From: an uncultured Gammaproteobacteria bacterium
Lineage (GTDB): Bacteria; Pseudomonadota; Gammaproteobacteria; Pseudomonadales; Azotimanducaceae_A
Reading direction: 5' to 3'
NCBI GenBank assembly: GCA_913041025.1
Contig: CAJWGQ010000005.1
Span: 1 to 46,840 of the forward strand
DNA: 46,840 nt
A program made the translations under genes and the position numbers. The notes beneath the pieces were generated by a model. It searched no databases, was not told the DNA's origin, and worked only from the letters and a program-made list of their open reading frames with translations. Shown here piece by piece: positions 1 to 9,700 of this stretch. The number at the start of each line of letters is the position of its first letter. Within the stretch, counting starts at the first letter, position 1.

Positions 1-2
1 TT

Positions 3-254
3 CAGGAAGCCAAGAATCTGTTGAAAGACCTTGGCCGTCGTGTTTTTCGTATATCGTCTTCGTTGACTGAGCTGAACGACGACGAAAAATCTTTTTTGAG
101 AGCATTCAAGGGCCAACATGACTTATTCGAAAAGGAGGCGGTGATTCACAAACGATTAGACGAATTTTATAAAGCGTCTGAGGGATATGTTGAGTTACTC
201 AAAGACGTAAATATTCGTTTGTTGGAACTAACGGGAAGACCCAGGCCCGACTGA
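3..254 (+). CDS. C-terminal end of an unidentified protein (cut by window edge)
   Basis: The reading frame is open from the left edge of the window to a TGA at 252-254 and gives about 83 residues. A TTG at 21 could be a start, but nothing like a ribosome-binding site precedes it and the frame stays open upstream, so I read this as the end of a longer gene. The sequence is charged and probably helical, with many Lys, Glu and Asp residues, no membrane segment and no motif I recognise. The next gene starts 74 bases later on the same strand. Function unknown. Confidence 0.5.
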   Translation, partial: QEAKNLLKDLGRRVFRISSSLTELNDDEKSFLRAFKGQHDLFEKEAVIHKRLDEFYKASEGYVELLKDVNIRLLELTGRPRPD

Positions 255-328
255 CACATCGACATTCGATTGACTCTGGCTTTCCCTGATGTTGATATAA
301 AAGTACGCGAAGGAGAAGGAGTGGCTCC

Positions 329-1132
329 ATGGGAATACCGATATTTTCAGCTACAACAGCGACGGACACGATAGCTGCAGCTTTAGGCGAAGCAGGCTGC
401 GTTGTAGTGACTGGCGTATTCGACGAATCAACAAGGAACCGAGTCAGACAAGAGCTCGGCCCCTACATGGAACGGGTTTCGGTTGAGGAAGATGATCCGG
501 CTGAGTTCTACGCAGGTCTTACCAGAAGAACAAGTGCGCTTGTTGCAAGATCTCAGACCGTTGGTGAGCTGGTGGTAGACGAGATGTCTGAAAAAATGTG
601 TGATCGGTTTCTTTCGCCTAATGGAGAATTTGGTTACCACCTTCATGTGAGCGCTGCTCTAGAGGTGGGCCCCGGAGCTCGCCGTCAGATACTCCATCGT
701 GAAGAGGATTCTTTTACTTTTTTCCCACATCCTAGACCCAACCTGATAGTGGCCAGCATGTGGGCTGTCAGTGATTTTAGAGCTGATAATGGTGGCACTC
801 TCCTAGTACCGGGCAGCCATCGATGGCCGGAAGAGCGGGAGGCTAAAGAAGCGGAGATTTGTAAGGCAGAGATGCCGGCGGGTTCTGTACTGTATTGGCT
901 GGGCGGTGTGCTGCATGGGGCGGGCGCGAATGTCTCTGATGATTGGAGGTACGGTATCATTTTGACGTATTCCCTCGGGTGGTTACGGCAAGAGGAAAAT
1001 CAATATCTCGATGTGCCTCCGCATGTCGCAAAGGATTTGCCGCCGCGTGTCCGAGAACTGATAGGCTATAAAATGTACAGGGGTCTGGGTTTTTCTATGA
1101 ACCGAGATGTCCAGCTGGTGCAGGATATCTAA
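329..1132 (+). CDS. PhyH-family Fe(II)/2-oxoglutarate dioxygenase with HxE motif
   Basis: A 267-residue cytosolic protein of the phytanoyl-CoA dioxygenase (PhyH) family, which hydroxylates a substrate using Fe(II), 2-oxoglutarate and O2. The jelly-roll markers are present: the proximal metal motif His123-Arg-Glu125, the segment NGGTLLVPGSHRW at about 154-166, the distal His196 in VLHGAGAN, and Arg207 to bind 2-oxoglutarate. The carboxylate ligand is Glu where the family usually has Asp. The ATG is preceded by AAGGAGAAGGAG, which fixes the start. It resembles the PhyH protein at 10393 (HGxGAN followed by a GWL segment), so the two look like paralogs. It converges on the glyoxalase-like gene downstream. 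Substrate unknown; family assignment is firm. Confidence 0.88.
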   Translation: MGIPIFSATTATDTIAAALGEAGCVVVTGVFDESTRNRVRQELGPYMERVSVEEDDPAEFYAGLTRRTSALVARSQTVGELVVDEMSEKMCDRFLSPNGEFGYHLHVSAALEVGPGARRQILHREEDSFTFFPHPRPNLIVASMWAVSDFRADNGGTLLVPGSHRWPEEREAKEAEICKAEMPAGSVLYWLGGVLHGAGANVSDDWRYGIILTYSLGWLRQEENQYLDVPPHVAKDLPPRVRELIGYKMYRGLGFSMNRDVQLVQDI

Positions 1133-1150
1133 ATCTTCGATTTTTTTTAG
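1131..1150 (+). terminator. weak candidate terminator between convergent genes
   Basis: A short 5-bp stem (AAATC / GATTT, loop TTC) overlaps the stop codon of the dioxygenase and runs into a tract of eight or more T residues. The stem is AT-rich and short, so termination is only possible, not demonstrated. Confidence 0.3.
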
Positions 1151-1162
1151 TTAGGCTTTGGT

Positions 1163-1810
1163 TTATCGAAGGGTGATTTGACTGGTTTCAGGGGTGCTCG
1201 ATAGGGATACTGGTCCCTTGTTTCCTTGGATCATCATGGAAACTGATGATTCGCCTTCAGCCACGGGTATCTGAAGGCCGATTGTCGTTAGAATTTGTTG
1301 CAGCCTCTCTGAATCAGGATTGGATATTGATAACGACTTAAATTCTCCAGCTACTGGATTATCATCTTTAGGGTTTTCGCAATCGAGCCAATCGATGAAA
1401 AATGGCAAGCATCCACCAAACGGTGATTTTGATGGGAAAAGTAGTTCCCATTCCATGATGCTCCCTCCGGTTGTCTGACGCTTGGTTTTATTGGGGCCAG
1501 CGGTAGCTATCTCTAATTCTGATAATTTTGATGAAAGACTGTTGAGATCTCCCTCCGCACACCAGGTCACCAGTCCTGCATTTGATAAGCCTGCCAGTCT
1601 TTCGCCAAATGTGCCTTTGATTGACTGAGCAGGGTCTGGTGCAATAATTTCCAGGTAGGTGCTGCCTAGTGACATCAAAGCATTTCGGGTCCCTAGACCA
1701 ACATGCTCGCCCCCGTAAGCTGCTTCGACTCCAAAAGTATCGTTCGCCCAAATCAAGCCCTCGTTCAACGAAGGCACCGCGTACATAAAATGGTCTATTC
1801 GTATGGGCAT
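1163..1810 (-). CDS. glyoxalase-like (VOC superfamily) protein
   Basis: A 215-residue protein resembling the Glyoxalase_3 group of the vicinal-oxygen-chelate fold. It opens with the characteristic IDHFMYAVPSL (His7), followed by GGEHVGLGTRN (His36) and TYLEIIAPDP (Glu54). These are positions that carry metal-binding or active-site residues in the superfamily. A second repeat follows from about 125 and ends in a weakly conserved C-terminal module. Members are often annotated only as glyoxalase-like and their reactions are mostly unknown. It is transcribed away from the carotenoid oxygenase at 2042; the 231-base gap between them probably holds both promoters. Fold is fairly sure, function is not. 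Confidence 0.78.
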   Translation of the reverse strand: MPIRIDHFMYAVPSLNEGLIWANDTFGVEAAYGGEHVGLGTRNALMSLGSTYLEIIAPDPAQSIKGTFGERLAGLSNAGLVTWCAEGDLNSLSSKLSELEIATAGPNKTKRQTTGGSIMEWELLFPSKSPFGGCLPFFIDWLDCENPKDDNPVAGEFKSLSISNPDSERLQQILTTIGLQIPVAEGESSVSMMIQGNKGPVSLSSTPETSQITLR

Positions 1811-2041
1811 TATTCCTTTTCTCCCGAGATTGTTTGTTAAGGGTCAGGTCGCGGTTTGCTAGTGTCAAGAAAATTTAAACGGCAATGCGATTGATACTAG
1901 TTGATTTGATGTTTTTATTGAGTGAAATGGACCAGTTCCGAATTGATGTAAACAGCAACAAATAGTTTCACGCTGACGCTTGTCACTTCTTTTGGATTGC
2001 ACGACAATCAATTGATCAACGCGTGGAAAAGGGAAGTAGTG

Positions 2042-3388
2042 ATGTCAGCAGAAGAAGTGCCATTACATTTGCGAGGAAACGGCCGTCCGGTCTCCGAAGA
2101 GCTAAGTTTGACGGAGCTTCAAGTGACAGGGTCTATTCCAAAAGAGCTGGATGGCCGATATGTCAGAAATGGAGCCAACCCAATTAGCGGCACCAGCGCT
2201 CACCCTTTTTTAGGCGATGGAATGGTTCATGCTCTTCGATTGCGCGATGGTAAAGCGGACTGGTATAGAAATCGATACATCAAGACTCCTTTTATAACTG
2301 ATACAAGTCTTAATGGTTTAGATCCCACCGTGATGATGAAAATGGAGTCATCGAAAGCAAATACTCACGTGGTAGGGCATGCTGGCAAAATACTAGCTTT
2401 GGAAGAGGGTCATTTTCCCTATTCGCTGGATGGTGAGATTAATACGATTGGGCCTACCGATTTCGATGGGGCGCTAAAGGGTTCATTTACCGCTCACCCG
2501 AAAATTTGTCCCCTCACGGGCGAAATGCTGGCGTTTGGTTATTCGCTTTTTGAACCTCACTTAAGATATCTAAGGGTTTCGGCTTCTGGCGAGCTAGTGC
2601 AGACCGAAACTATTACGGTAGGTGGTCCGACGATGATGCACGACTTTAATGTCACTGAAAATTACGTCATTTTTATGGATCTTCCAGCCGTCTTTGATAT
2701 GCAATTGGCGATGAGCGGGGACATGCCTATACGTTGGGACGATGACTATCCCGCGCGGCTGGGCGTAATGCCGCGCACTGGAAGTGACTCAGACATCAAT
2801 TGGTTTGAGATAAACCCTTGTTATATTTTTCATCCGATGAACTCTTACGAAGAGGAAGGTCGAATTGTTTTGGACGTTGCTCGTTACGACCATATTTGGC
2901 GGGAATCGACGATGGACTTTCCGTCCCCTGTCCTTTGGCGTTTGACTATTGATACTGCAAGCGGAACGGTTCATGAGCAACAAATTGATGACATGCCAGC
3001 TGAGTTTCCGCGGGTCGCCGATCTGGTGGTTGGGCAAAAACATCGATATGGATATATGGTCAGTCTGTCCAATAATGATAACCCCGATGATCTTGTGAAT
3101 GCATCGAGTTCTATTTTGAAGTACGACTGTAACACCGGTCAGAAGCATGAACTTGACTTGGGCAGAGGGTGTGTCGGCGGCGAGCCAGTATTTGTCCAGT
3201 CGGAAAATTTTCGGAATGAGGATGACGGTTATCTGATGACCTATGTATTCGATGCGAAAGCAAATGCCAGCCGATTTGTGATTATGGATGCGGCGACTAT
3301 GGATAATACTCCTGTCGCATCGATCGAGCTTCCCAGAATTCCTAACGGATTTCATGGTAGCTGGATTCCTACATCCGTTGCTGGCTAG
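2042..3388 (+). CDS. carotenoid oxygenase (RPE65/lignostilbene dioxygenase family)
   Basis: A 448-residue non-heme iron dioxygenase that cleaves a C=C double bond in carotenoids, apocarotenoids or stilbenes. The four iron-binding histidines of the seven-bladed propeller are visible: His152 (FTAHPK), His200 (MMHDFNVTENY), His264 (FHPMNSYEE) and His438 (FHGSW). The N-terminal markers LDGRYVRNGANP and GDGMVH are also typical. I place the start at ATG 2042, five bases after GGGAAG; a TTG at 1997 would add 15 residues that do not look like the family. Family length is normal. It diverges from the glyoxalase-like gene. Whether it cuts carotenoids or aromatic stilbenes cannot be told from these motifs. 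Confidence 0.92.
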   Translation: MSAEEVPLHLRGNGRPVSEELSLTELQVTGSIPKELDGRYVRNGANPISGTSAHPFLGDGMVHALRLRDGKADWYRNRYIKTPFITDTSLNGLDPTVMMKMESSKANTHVVGHAGKILALEEGHFPYSLDGEINTIGPTDFDGALKGSFTAHPKICPLTGEMLAFGYSLFEPHLRYLRVSASGELVQTETITVGGPTMMHDFNVTENYVIFMDLPAVFDMQLAMSGDMPIRWDDDYPARLGVMPRTGSDSDINWFEINPCYIFHPMNSYEEEGRIVLDVARYDHIWRESTMDFPSPVLWRLTIDTASGTVHEQQIDDMPAEFPRVADLVVGQKHRYGYMVSLSNNDNPDDLVNASSSILKYDCNTGQKHELDLGRGCVGGEPVFVQSENFRNEDDGYLMTYVFDAKANASRFVIMDAATMDNTPVASIELPRIPNGFHGSWIPTSVAG

Positions 3389-3452
3389 CCCTGTTAAATG
3401 GGCCGGTCTGATTGATAAATATGAAAAAACCTGTCAACCGAGGAAATAGCTG

Positions 3453-4001
3453 ATGAGATGGTTGGTGATCATCTGCTCCAGCACTCTCTCTTTTTATGTC
3501 AGTGCTGAGAATTCGAAGTCCTTCATTACTGGTGATTCTGCACAATTCCGGCAATTAATCCCTGCAGAGGAGTCCTCTGCCTGGGCATGGTGTGCGGCCA
3601 CCGCAAATTTTGCGGCTGATTTGTTGGAACAAGATGAGATTAAATTTCCGGTTGTAAGAGAGCTAAGCAACATGGCGGAGTCTTCCGAAAATGCGATATT
3701 TTCGTTGTATTGGTGGCAATATGAAATGCGACTTTATCGGAAACAGGATTCTTTGAAATATTCTTCGAGTGCTCACAAAAAGCGAATGGAAGAATTCCGC
3801 GAAGTGGCACGAGAAATGGTGGATGAGAGGAATGGCCAAATTCTCAGCGCAAGTCGACGGAGTATCGAACATAGAGAAAGGCTAAAGGAGCAAATCCGTA
3901 ACACGCTCATTTTGTGCGAAGGTAATGTTGCAGGAATGGAATATTACAGCCAGTTGTGGAACGGATGGATGACTGCAAACCGTGCCAAGCTCAATTTCTA
4001 G
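3453..4001 (+). CDS. small secreted protein of unknown function
   Basis: A 182-residue protein starting 64 bases after the carotenoid oxygenase, with GAGGA eight bases before the ATG. The first 18 residues form a signal peptide (short positive start, hydrophobic core, cleavage likely after VSA). The mature part is largely helical and charged. It has two cysteines, in the WAWCAATAN segment near residue 47 and the LILCEGN segment near 151, which could form a disulfide in the periplasm. The middle contains a Trp/Tyr-rich stretch. I do not recognise a family. Same-strand position suggests cotranscription with the carotenoid oxygenase. Confidence 0.6.
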   Translation: MRWLVIICSSTLSFYVSAENSKSFITGDSAQFRQLIPAEESSAWAWCAATANFAADLLEQDEIKFPVVRELSNMAESSENAIFSLYWWQYEMRLYRKQDSLKYSSSAHKKRMEEFREVAREMVDERNGQILSASRRSIEHRERLKEQIRNTLILCEGNVAGMEYYSQLWNGWMTANRAKLNF

Positions 4002-4007
4002 GCACGG
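3980..4007 (+). terminator. candidate bidirectional hairpin between convergent genes
   Basis: A perfect 7-bp GC-rich inverted repeat (CCGTGCC at 3980-3986, GGCACGG at 4001-4007, 14-nt loop) straddles the stop codon of the secreted-protein gene and faces the end of the aminotransferase gene. No long T run follows on either strand, so a terminator role is plausible but weakly supported. Confidence 0.35.
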
Positions 4008-4029
4008 CTCCAAAGATCTTTAATAGGTT

Positions 4030-5508
4030 TTAGTTGGCGGCTCTCAGCTCTTGCTCTTGAGGGTAGGGAGTGGTCACCATGGCAGAGATGTCCCTCTCTT
4101 CCTCAGTCTGCTCTAATCCCTCGGCGGTCTCTGAGGCAAGCAACGCCAGTTCCTCTTTGTAGGTATTGAAGAACTCTCCCATAGCTGCCAGAAATTTGGT
4201 GTAGTCCTCATCTGTAAGCACTGTTGGAAGTGTCAGGTAATTTAGTTTGGGACTACCAGCAAGAATGTCGTGTTTCTGGAGCATATGAAACCAAAATAGC
4301 TGTGATGCCTCGAAGACAGCTCGCTGTGGCGCCAAACCTAAACGGTGCGAGTTGATGTCTCCTTCCGCGCTTTGAACCACTGGTCTTTGTTGCCAGATTA
4401 AGGTGATTAAGCTGCCCGTACCGCAGGCCTGGCAGGGGGCCCCAAGGGACTTTGCTAGCCGATTGATTTCTTCTCGAAACCAGTCTCCCTTTGCATTGTG
4501 TGCCAGACATTGTTCAGCGGTCCACAAGTGCTCCAAAACAGCATCTACTGCTGTCAGACAGAGCGCATTTTGGTTGAAGGTACCGCCGCTGTTAATCGTT
4601 TCAGGGTGTAAGGGGTCATGACGCTCCATCCACTGGGTGGTTCCACCAAACCCGCCAAAGGGAAAGCCGCCGCCAAAGTATTTGCCGAAAGTCGTCATGT
4701 CGGGAGTGACTTGCACCAACTCCTGAGCTCCGCCGGGCGCTAGTCTGGAAGTCATGACTTCGTCGAAAATAAGAGCGCAGCCAGCTTCGGTGCAGGCCTC
4801 GCGAATCGCGCTCAAGTATTGTGTTGGAGCGACCTGCTTAAGATAAACCATTGGATTTACCATGACCGGCTCCATGATGAATGCCGCAAGATCGTCCGCA
4901 TTGTCTCTGATGGCTCGTACAATCAGGTCAGCGTCGCCATAAGGCACGATGACTTTCTCATAGGGGGTGTCTAAAGGCCCTGCCATTTTTCCGCCGTGAA
5001 TCCAGGCGCCGTGATACGCGCCATCGTACATCATTATCTTGTTTTTCCCCGTGACGGCTCGGGCGGTGTGGATGGCATATGAATTGGCCTCGGTTCCCGT
5101 ATTTGAAAATCTCACCAGATCTATAGACGGGAAGCGCTGGGTAAATGCTTTCGCAACTTTAGCTTCGAGTAAGTTGGGAGCGCCTCCAAGTGCGTGACCA
5201 GCTTCCATCGCTTTAGCGACGGCTTCTTTTACCGGAGTAGGTGAAAAGCCGAAAAGGCCAGCTGTGAAATTTCCCAGAAAGTCAGTTAAGCGTTGTCCAT
5301 CTGCCGTGATCGCTGTCGCCTCGCTCGCATCGACAAAAGTTAATGGGAAGGGAGTATGGAAGATTGAAGCTCGATTGGTTCCTCCTGCAATACCGGAAGC
5401 TTTTGCTTCATTAAACGCCTCTTCGCTTTTTGGATTGGCTGCTTTGTACTCAGCGATCAATGCTTCTGTGGCATTTTTCAGTGCGGTTAACGCTTGACTG
5501 GACGCCAT
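4030..5508 (-). CDS. class III PLP aminotransferase, glutamate-1-semialdehyde aminomutase-like
   Basis: A 492-residue fold-type I PLP enzyme. Signature parts are SNTGTEANSYA at 135-145 (phosphate binding), YDGAYHGAW at 161-169 (ring stacking), FDEVMTSR at 248-255 with Asp249 to the pyridine nitrogen, and Lys276 in FGKYFGGGFPFGGFGG for the Schiff base. The GGxPxGxxGG pattern is that of the HemL-like subgroup. It has an extra C-terminal tail of about 40 acidic residues and no haem-synthesis genes nearby, so I expect a catabolic transaminase or aminomutase rather than HemL itself. The ribosome-binding site TGGGGAGA lies just upstream and is duplicated 30 bases further up. It may be the last gene of a group with the PhyH at 5759 and the oxidoreductase at 6734. 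Confidence 0.85.
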   Translation of the reverse strand: MASSQALTALKNATEALIAEYKAANPKSEEAFNEAKASGIAGGTNRASIFHTPFPLTFVDASEATAITADGQRLTDFLGNFTAGLFGFSPTPVKEAVAKAMEAGHALGGAPNLLEAKVAKAFTQRFPSIDLVRFSNTGTEANSYAIHTARAVTGKNKIMMYDGAYHGAWIHGGKMAGPLDTPYEKVIVPYGDADLIVRAIRDNADDLAAFIMEPVMVNPMVYLKQVAPTQYLSAIREACTEAGCALIFDEVMTSRLAPGGAQELVQVTPDMTTFGKYFGGGFPFGGFGGTTQWMERHDPLHPETINSGGTFNQNALCLTAVDAVLEHLWTAEQCLAHNAKGDWFREEINRLAKSLGAPCQACGTGSLITLIWQQRPVVQSAEGDINSHRLGLAPQRAVFEASQLFWFHMLQKHDILAGSPKLNYLTLPTVLTDEDYTKFLAAMGEFFNTYKEELALLASETAEGLEQTEEERDISAMVTTPYPQEQELRAAN

Positions 5509-5758
5509 AGATTTCTCTCCCCAGTTCGAGTTGTATTGAGTTTTCTCTCCCCAAGACGTTACGCATTAGACCATGTAAATTCAAGGCTAACTTAGAGTTC
5601 TCCTTTTAGTAGATACAGGTGTACTCATCACTAAATTTTTGATGTTAGTTTGTAGATTCCGCAATTTGGTCAGTTTTGGTTTTCTCTAAATCCGAAACAG
5701 ATCTCAGCCGGGGTAAGCCGTTTTCTAAGGGATTGTTTTGTTATCTAACAGCGGATTG
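5509..5758 (-). other. 250-base leader/intergenic region with duplicated SD-like 12-mer
   Basis: No gene is visible here. The 12-mer TTTCTCTCCCCA occurs exactly twice, at 5512-5523 and 5542-5553 (reading TGGGGAGAGAAA on the coding strand). The copy nearest the gene is the aminotransferase ribosome-binding site. The distal copy has no start codon at suitable spacing. The region probably carries the aminotransferase promoter, but I could not assign one. Confidence 0.5.
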
Positions 5759-6628
5759 TCAGCGCTTAGAATTATTGAAGGTTGCTTCCATATGTTCATA
5801 GGCGAATCCATTTGGCTTGTAGAGGGAATCCTGCCTACCGAGCAGTTGGGCCATTCGGTCGCCGTGAGTATCGATCAGCCCATCGGCAATTGAAGAGTAA
5901 TCTTCAATAGGTCGACACATCAGTCTTGTGTAGGTGATATGAGCAACTACTCGTTCTCCCTCGGCGGTTCTGGGCCAGCTGGCGTGCCATGTGTTTCCAT
6001 CCCACATAGCGACTGATCCCGCTGGGCAGTTAATTGCTATGGCGCCGTCTTTTGCCGCCGCTTCCTCTTCAGTCGGGTGCCTTCTTAATTCTTTGGTACC
6101 TGGAATAATGAGAGTTGCCCCGTTTTCTTTGGTGTACTCGTCAGTCGCCCAGCAGCAAGTTAGTAGCATGTTGAACTCAGGAAGTGGAGCGGGCATCCAG
6201 TTAGCATCTGCGTGTAATCCTATTCCGGGTGAGCCCTTCGGTGAAACGCTAGTAGCGAACTGGCTAAGTAGAAACCCTCTGCCCACTGAAAATTCGGCCA
6301 TCGCCATGAGTTTAGGGTTGAGTGCTGCTTGCGCAAAAATGGGGTCCTTCCGCAGCTGCATGTTGCCTCCTCCCATCTCTCCGCCGGTCTGTTCCAGTAT
6401 TTTATTTCTTAGTGCTTCATTGAACTCGGGAGTGGCGGCATCCTCTATGACAGCCCAGCCTTCTTTTGCAAGATGCTCGCACGCCTCCGACAATCCAAGC
6501 TCATCAATTATTGGTTGAAGTTCCTCTGAGACAATCTCGGGGGGATTGGTATCGTACAAAAGCTGCGGGTTAGCGATTCCCTCTGTTGCCTCTTTTAATG
6601 TATCGGTCTCTGTTTTTACTTCTGCCAT
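5759..6628 (-). CDS. PhyH-family Fe(II)/2-oxoglutarate dioxygenase
   Basis: A 289-residue phytanoyl-CoA dioxygenase-family enzyme. The iron ligands are His139 and Asp141 (GLHADANW) and His215 (NTWHASWPR), with Arg226 eleven residues later for 2-oxoglutarate. The conserved ENGATLIIPGTKELRRHP segment lies at about 168-185. It resembles the protein at 11300 (both have D-YTKENG and NTWH), making a second paralog pair in this window. The start is ATG 6628 with GGGAGAAA upstream. It lies 105 bases downstream of the large oxidoreductase and 250 bases upstream of the aminotransferase, all on the minus strand, so joint expression is possible. Substrate unknown. Confidence 0.88.
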   Translation of the reverse strand: MAEVKTETDTLKEATEGIANPQLLYDTNPPEIVSEELQPIIDELGLSEACEHLAKEGWAVIEDAATPEFNEALRNKILEQTGGEMGGGNMQLRKDPIFAQAALNPKLMAMAEFSVGRGFLLSQFATSVSPKGSPGIGLHADANWMPAPLPEFNMLLTCCWATDEYTKENGATLIIPGTKELRRHPTEEEAAAKDGAIAINCPAGSVAMWDGNTWHASWPRTAEGERVVAHITYTRLMCRPIEDYSSIADGLIDTHGDRMAQLLGRQDSLYKPNGFAYEHMEATFNNSKR

Positions 6629-6733
6629 GATTAGGTTTCTCCCTAGTAACTCTTCTCCGAATTCAGACTATCTGTCTCTTTCTTTGTAATCTATAGGTTG
6701 TCACGTTTTTTCGTAAGCATCCATTATTCGAGG

Positions 6734-9700
6734 CTAGCTGGCCTTGGCAATGATATTATCTTTAGGCGCCATTGGCTGGCCGAGAAGTTCTGCTAAATTT
6801 TTCATTCGGAATTCATTCGCTTCGACCGTCTTTCTTTGTCTGACGTGACCATAACCTCTGATTAGATCTGGAACGCTCGCCAGACGAGTAGCAGCATCTA
6901 GATTTTCCTCGTTAATTTGATCAAGTATGGTTTCGATATCATTTTCATACTGGGAGATCAGTGCTCGTGCGGCTCTGGATTCGGGGGAGTTCTTGAATGG
7001 ATCCAGGATCGATCCTCGTAACCCGCGAAACTTTGCGAGCAGCTTAAAGGCCAGCATCACCCATCCACCAACCTCTGCTTTAATAATTTTTTCCGAGCCT
7101 TCGATTTTTGTGCCAAAGGGCCAGCCGCCCAGGTGAAAGGAGAGTTTGAGTTTTCCATCAAACGTCTCTTTCAAGGCTTGTTTGAAGTTAGGGTCGGCAT
7201 AGAGACGAGCAACTTCCCACTGATCTTTGTGAGCGAGGACCTTGAAGTAATATTTTGCTACTTCTTCTGTTAAGTCTTCAGAGCTTGAGAAAAGCGCTTC
7301 TTTGTCGCGCACCCGATTGACGAGCGTGAGGTATTTATCTGCTAGCGCCTCATTTGAGTGCTCAACGAGAAACTTCGCTCGACGCTCTATCTGCTCATCT
7401 AGCGTTTCACTGACCGCTTCTTTGAACGAGTTATCCTGGATCAAATTCAAAGCAGCTTTCAGGTCGTGTTGAGCGTAGCGGCCTAGCTCAAAGGCGATTC
7501 TGTTCATTTCGATCGCGACGCCATTGAGCTCGAGGGCTCTCATTATTGCTTCGTGGCTCACTGGAATGCCGCCCATCTGCCAGGCGGCGCCCAGCAACAG
7601 AGTGTTTGCGTAGACCGCATCTCCTAATATTCGTTCCGCTAGCACGATGCTATCCAGTTTCAGAAGGTTGTTTTCGAGGGCGGTATCGAGTCGGCTAATC
7701 AGCAGAGTCTCGTCAATGTTCCAGTTCGGATCCCTGGAGAAATCTGCCGTGGGGGTGAGGTGTGTTGATACAACTCCGCGACTTTTTCCTGGCACCAGCG
7801 TAGCTAATACCTCGTCACCGGCAGAGACTATGACATCGGCCCCAATCAGGGTATCGGCTTCCCCGTTGGCAATTCGCGTGGAGGTTAACTGGTCGGCATT
7901 AGCTGAGACTTTTATATGCGAGAGCACTGCTCCATATTTTTGGGCAAGACCGGTCACGTCAAGATTGGAGCTGTATAAGCCATCGGCATGAGCCGCAACT
8001 GCTAGGGTTTGACCGATTGTAACAACGCCGGTACCCCCTATTCCCGCTACCAGGACAGACCACGATCCGTCGATTTTTGGTAGTTCAGGCAACGGGATGT
8101 TGGGTAGATCAGGAAGTTCATCTCCTTGGTCATGACTCTTAAGCTTAGCGCCTTCAATAGTTATAAAGCTTGGACAAAAGCCTTCGACGCAGGAAAAATC
8201 TTTGTTGCACGAAGATTGATTTATCTGGCGCTTTCTTCCGAATTCGGTTTCCAGCGGTTCTATCGCCATGCAGTTGGAAACCGTTCCGCAATCCCCGCAG
8301 CCCTCGCAGACTGTTGGATGTATGAACACGCGTTTATCGGGGTCATGCCACTGTCCGCGTTTTCGAAGTCGACGACGCTCTGTCGCACAGGGTTGCTCGT
8401 AAATAATGACTGAGACATTGTTGTAGTCACGAAAGTCCCGCTGTACGACTTCAAGCTGAGTTCGTTCGTGGATAGTCAAGGAATTTGGAAACTCATGGTC
8501 TGAAAATTTTTCGGGTTCGTCGCTTACCAATGCCATTTTTCGGACGCCTTCTGCATCAAGCTCCGAGACAATTTGATCGATCGAAAGCTCCCCCTCGATA
8601 GCCTGGCCCCCGGTCATAGAGACAAAACCATTGACCAAGAGTTTGTAGGTGATTGGCAGGTTGGCGGCAACAGCTGCTCGAATCGCCATGAAGCCCGAGT
8701 GATAATAGGTCCCGTCTCCCATATTCGCAAAGACATGCTTTTCTTCAGTGAAGGGCTGCTGTCCAATCCACATTGCACCTTCGCCTCCCATGTGGGAAAT
8801 GGTGTTTGTTTTTGTGGGATCAAGCATCATAGCCATACCGTGACAGCCGATTCCTGCAAGCGCTCTGCTTCCTTCGATGACCTGGGTGGATCGGCCATGC
8901 GGGCAACCCGCGCAGAAAGAGGGACTTCTTATAGGTGCGGGATAACCATCGATTGGCTTGTCCGGAAAGTTGGGCTGAGCCACTCCGCATTCTGGAGATA
9001 CTCGCACCGCCGTCTTGCTAAGGATTCGCACAATTGTTGTCGGATCAATCTCGCCACTGTTGGGGAAGGCTGGCTCGCCTCGATTGGTACTATAGGTCTG
9101 ACCTCCAAAAAACTTACCGACGATGTTAGGGGCTTCATCCTCTCCGTAAAGAATGGACTTTATTTGGTCTTCGAGTAGAGGTCTTTTTTCTTCGACCACG
9201 AGTATGGTGTCAAGGCCTGCTGCAAAATCACGAATCACTACGTCGTCTAAAGGCCAAATCATGCCCACCTTCAGGATACGCAACCCTAGGCTACCCAGTT
9301 CCGACTCTGCGACACCGAGAGCTCTGAGAGCCTGCATCAGATCCTGGTAGGCTTTGCCAGCTGCGACGATTCCTAGTTTTGCCTCCCTGCTGCTTCGGAC
9401 TATTTCGTTTAGATTATTTTCTCGTGCGTAGACGAGCGCCTCATCGATTCGCTTTTCGTAAAGCACGTGCTCCTGCTCTACGAAGGGAGTAAAAGTCTGA
9501 ATGCTTAAGCCTTCCCGTGATTCAGGCATCGATATATTCGGCGACTCAGGCGACACATAGAGAGAACCGCCTCCCTCGATGACATCAGTGACAAGCTTCA
9601 TGCCGCATACCAGTCCGCTGTGACGGCTTAGTGCTATTCCGTGTAAGCCGAAGTCGAGGACCTCTTGAGCATTGGAAGGGGCGAGCAAGGGAATCCCGAC

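Noticed and set aside
2789..3355. Long antisense frame inside the first carotenoid oxygenase
   Set aside because: The real gene on the other strand explains the DNA, and this translation has no domain.
4030..5508. HemL (glutamate-1-semialdehyde aminomutase of haem synthesis)
   Set aside because: The fold and motifs are HemL-like, but the protein is longer, has an extra acidic tail and stands in a catabolic context, so I leave the symbol blank.
8573..9178. Long open frame (201 codons) on the plus strand inside the oxidoreductase gene
   Set aside because: It is antisense to a strongly conserved coding region and its translation looks like no protein family. It is a codon-bias shadow.
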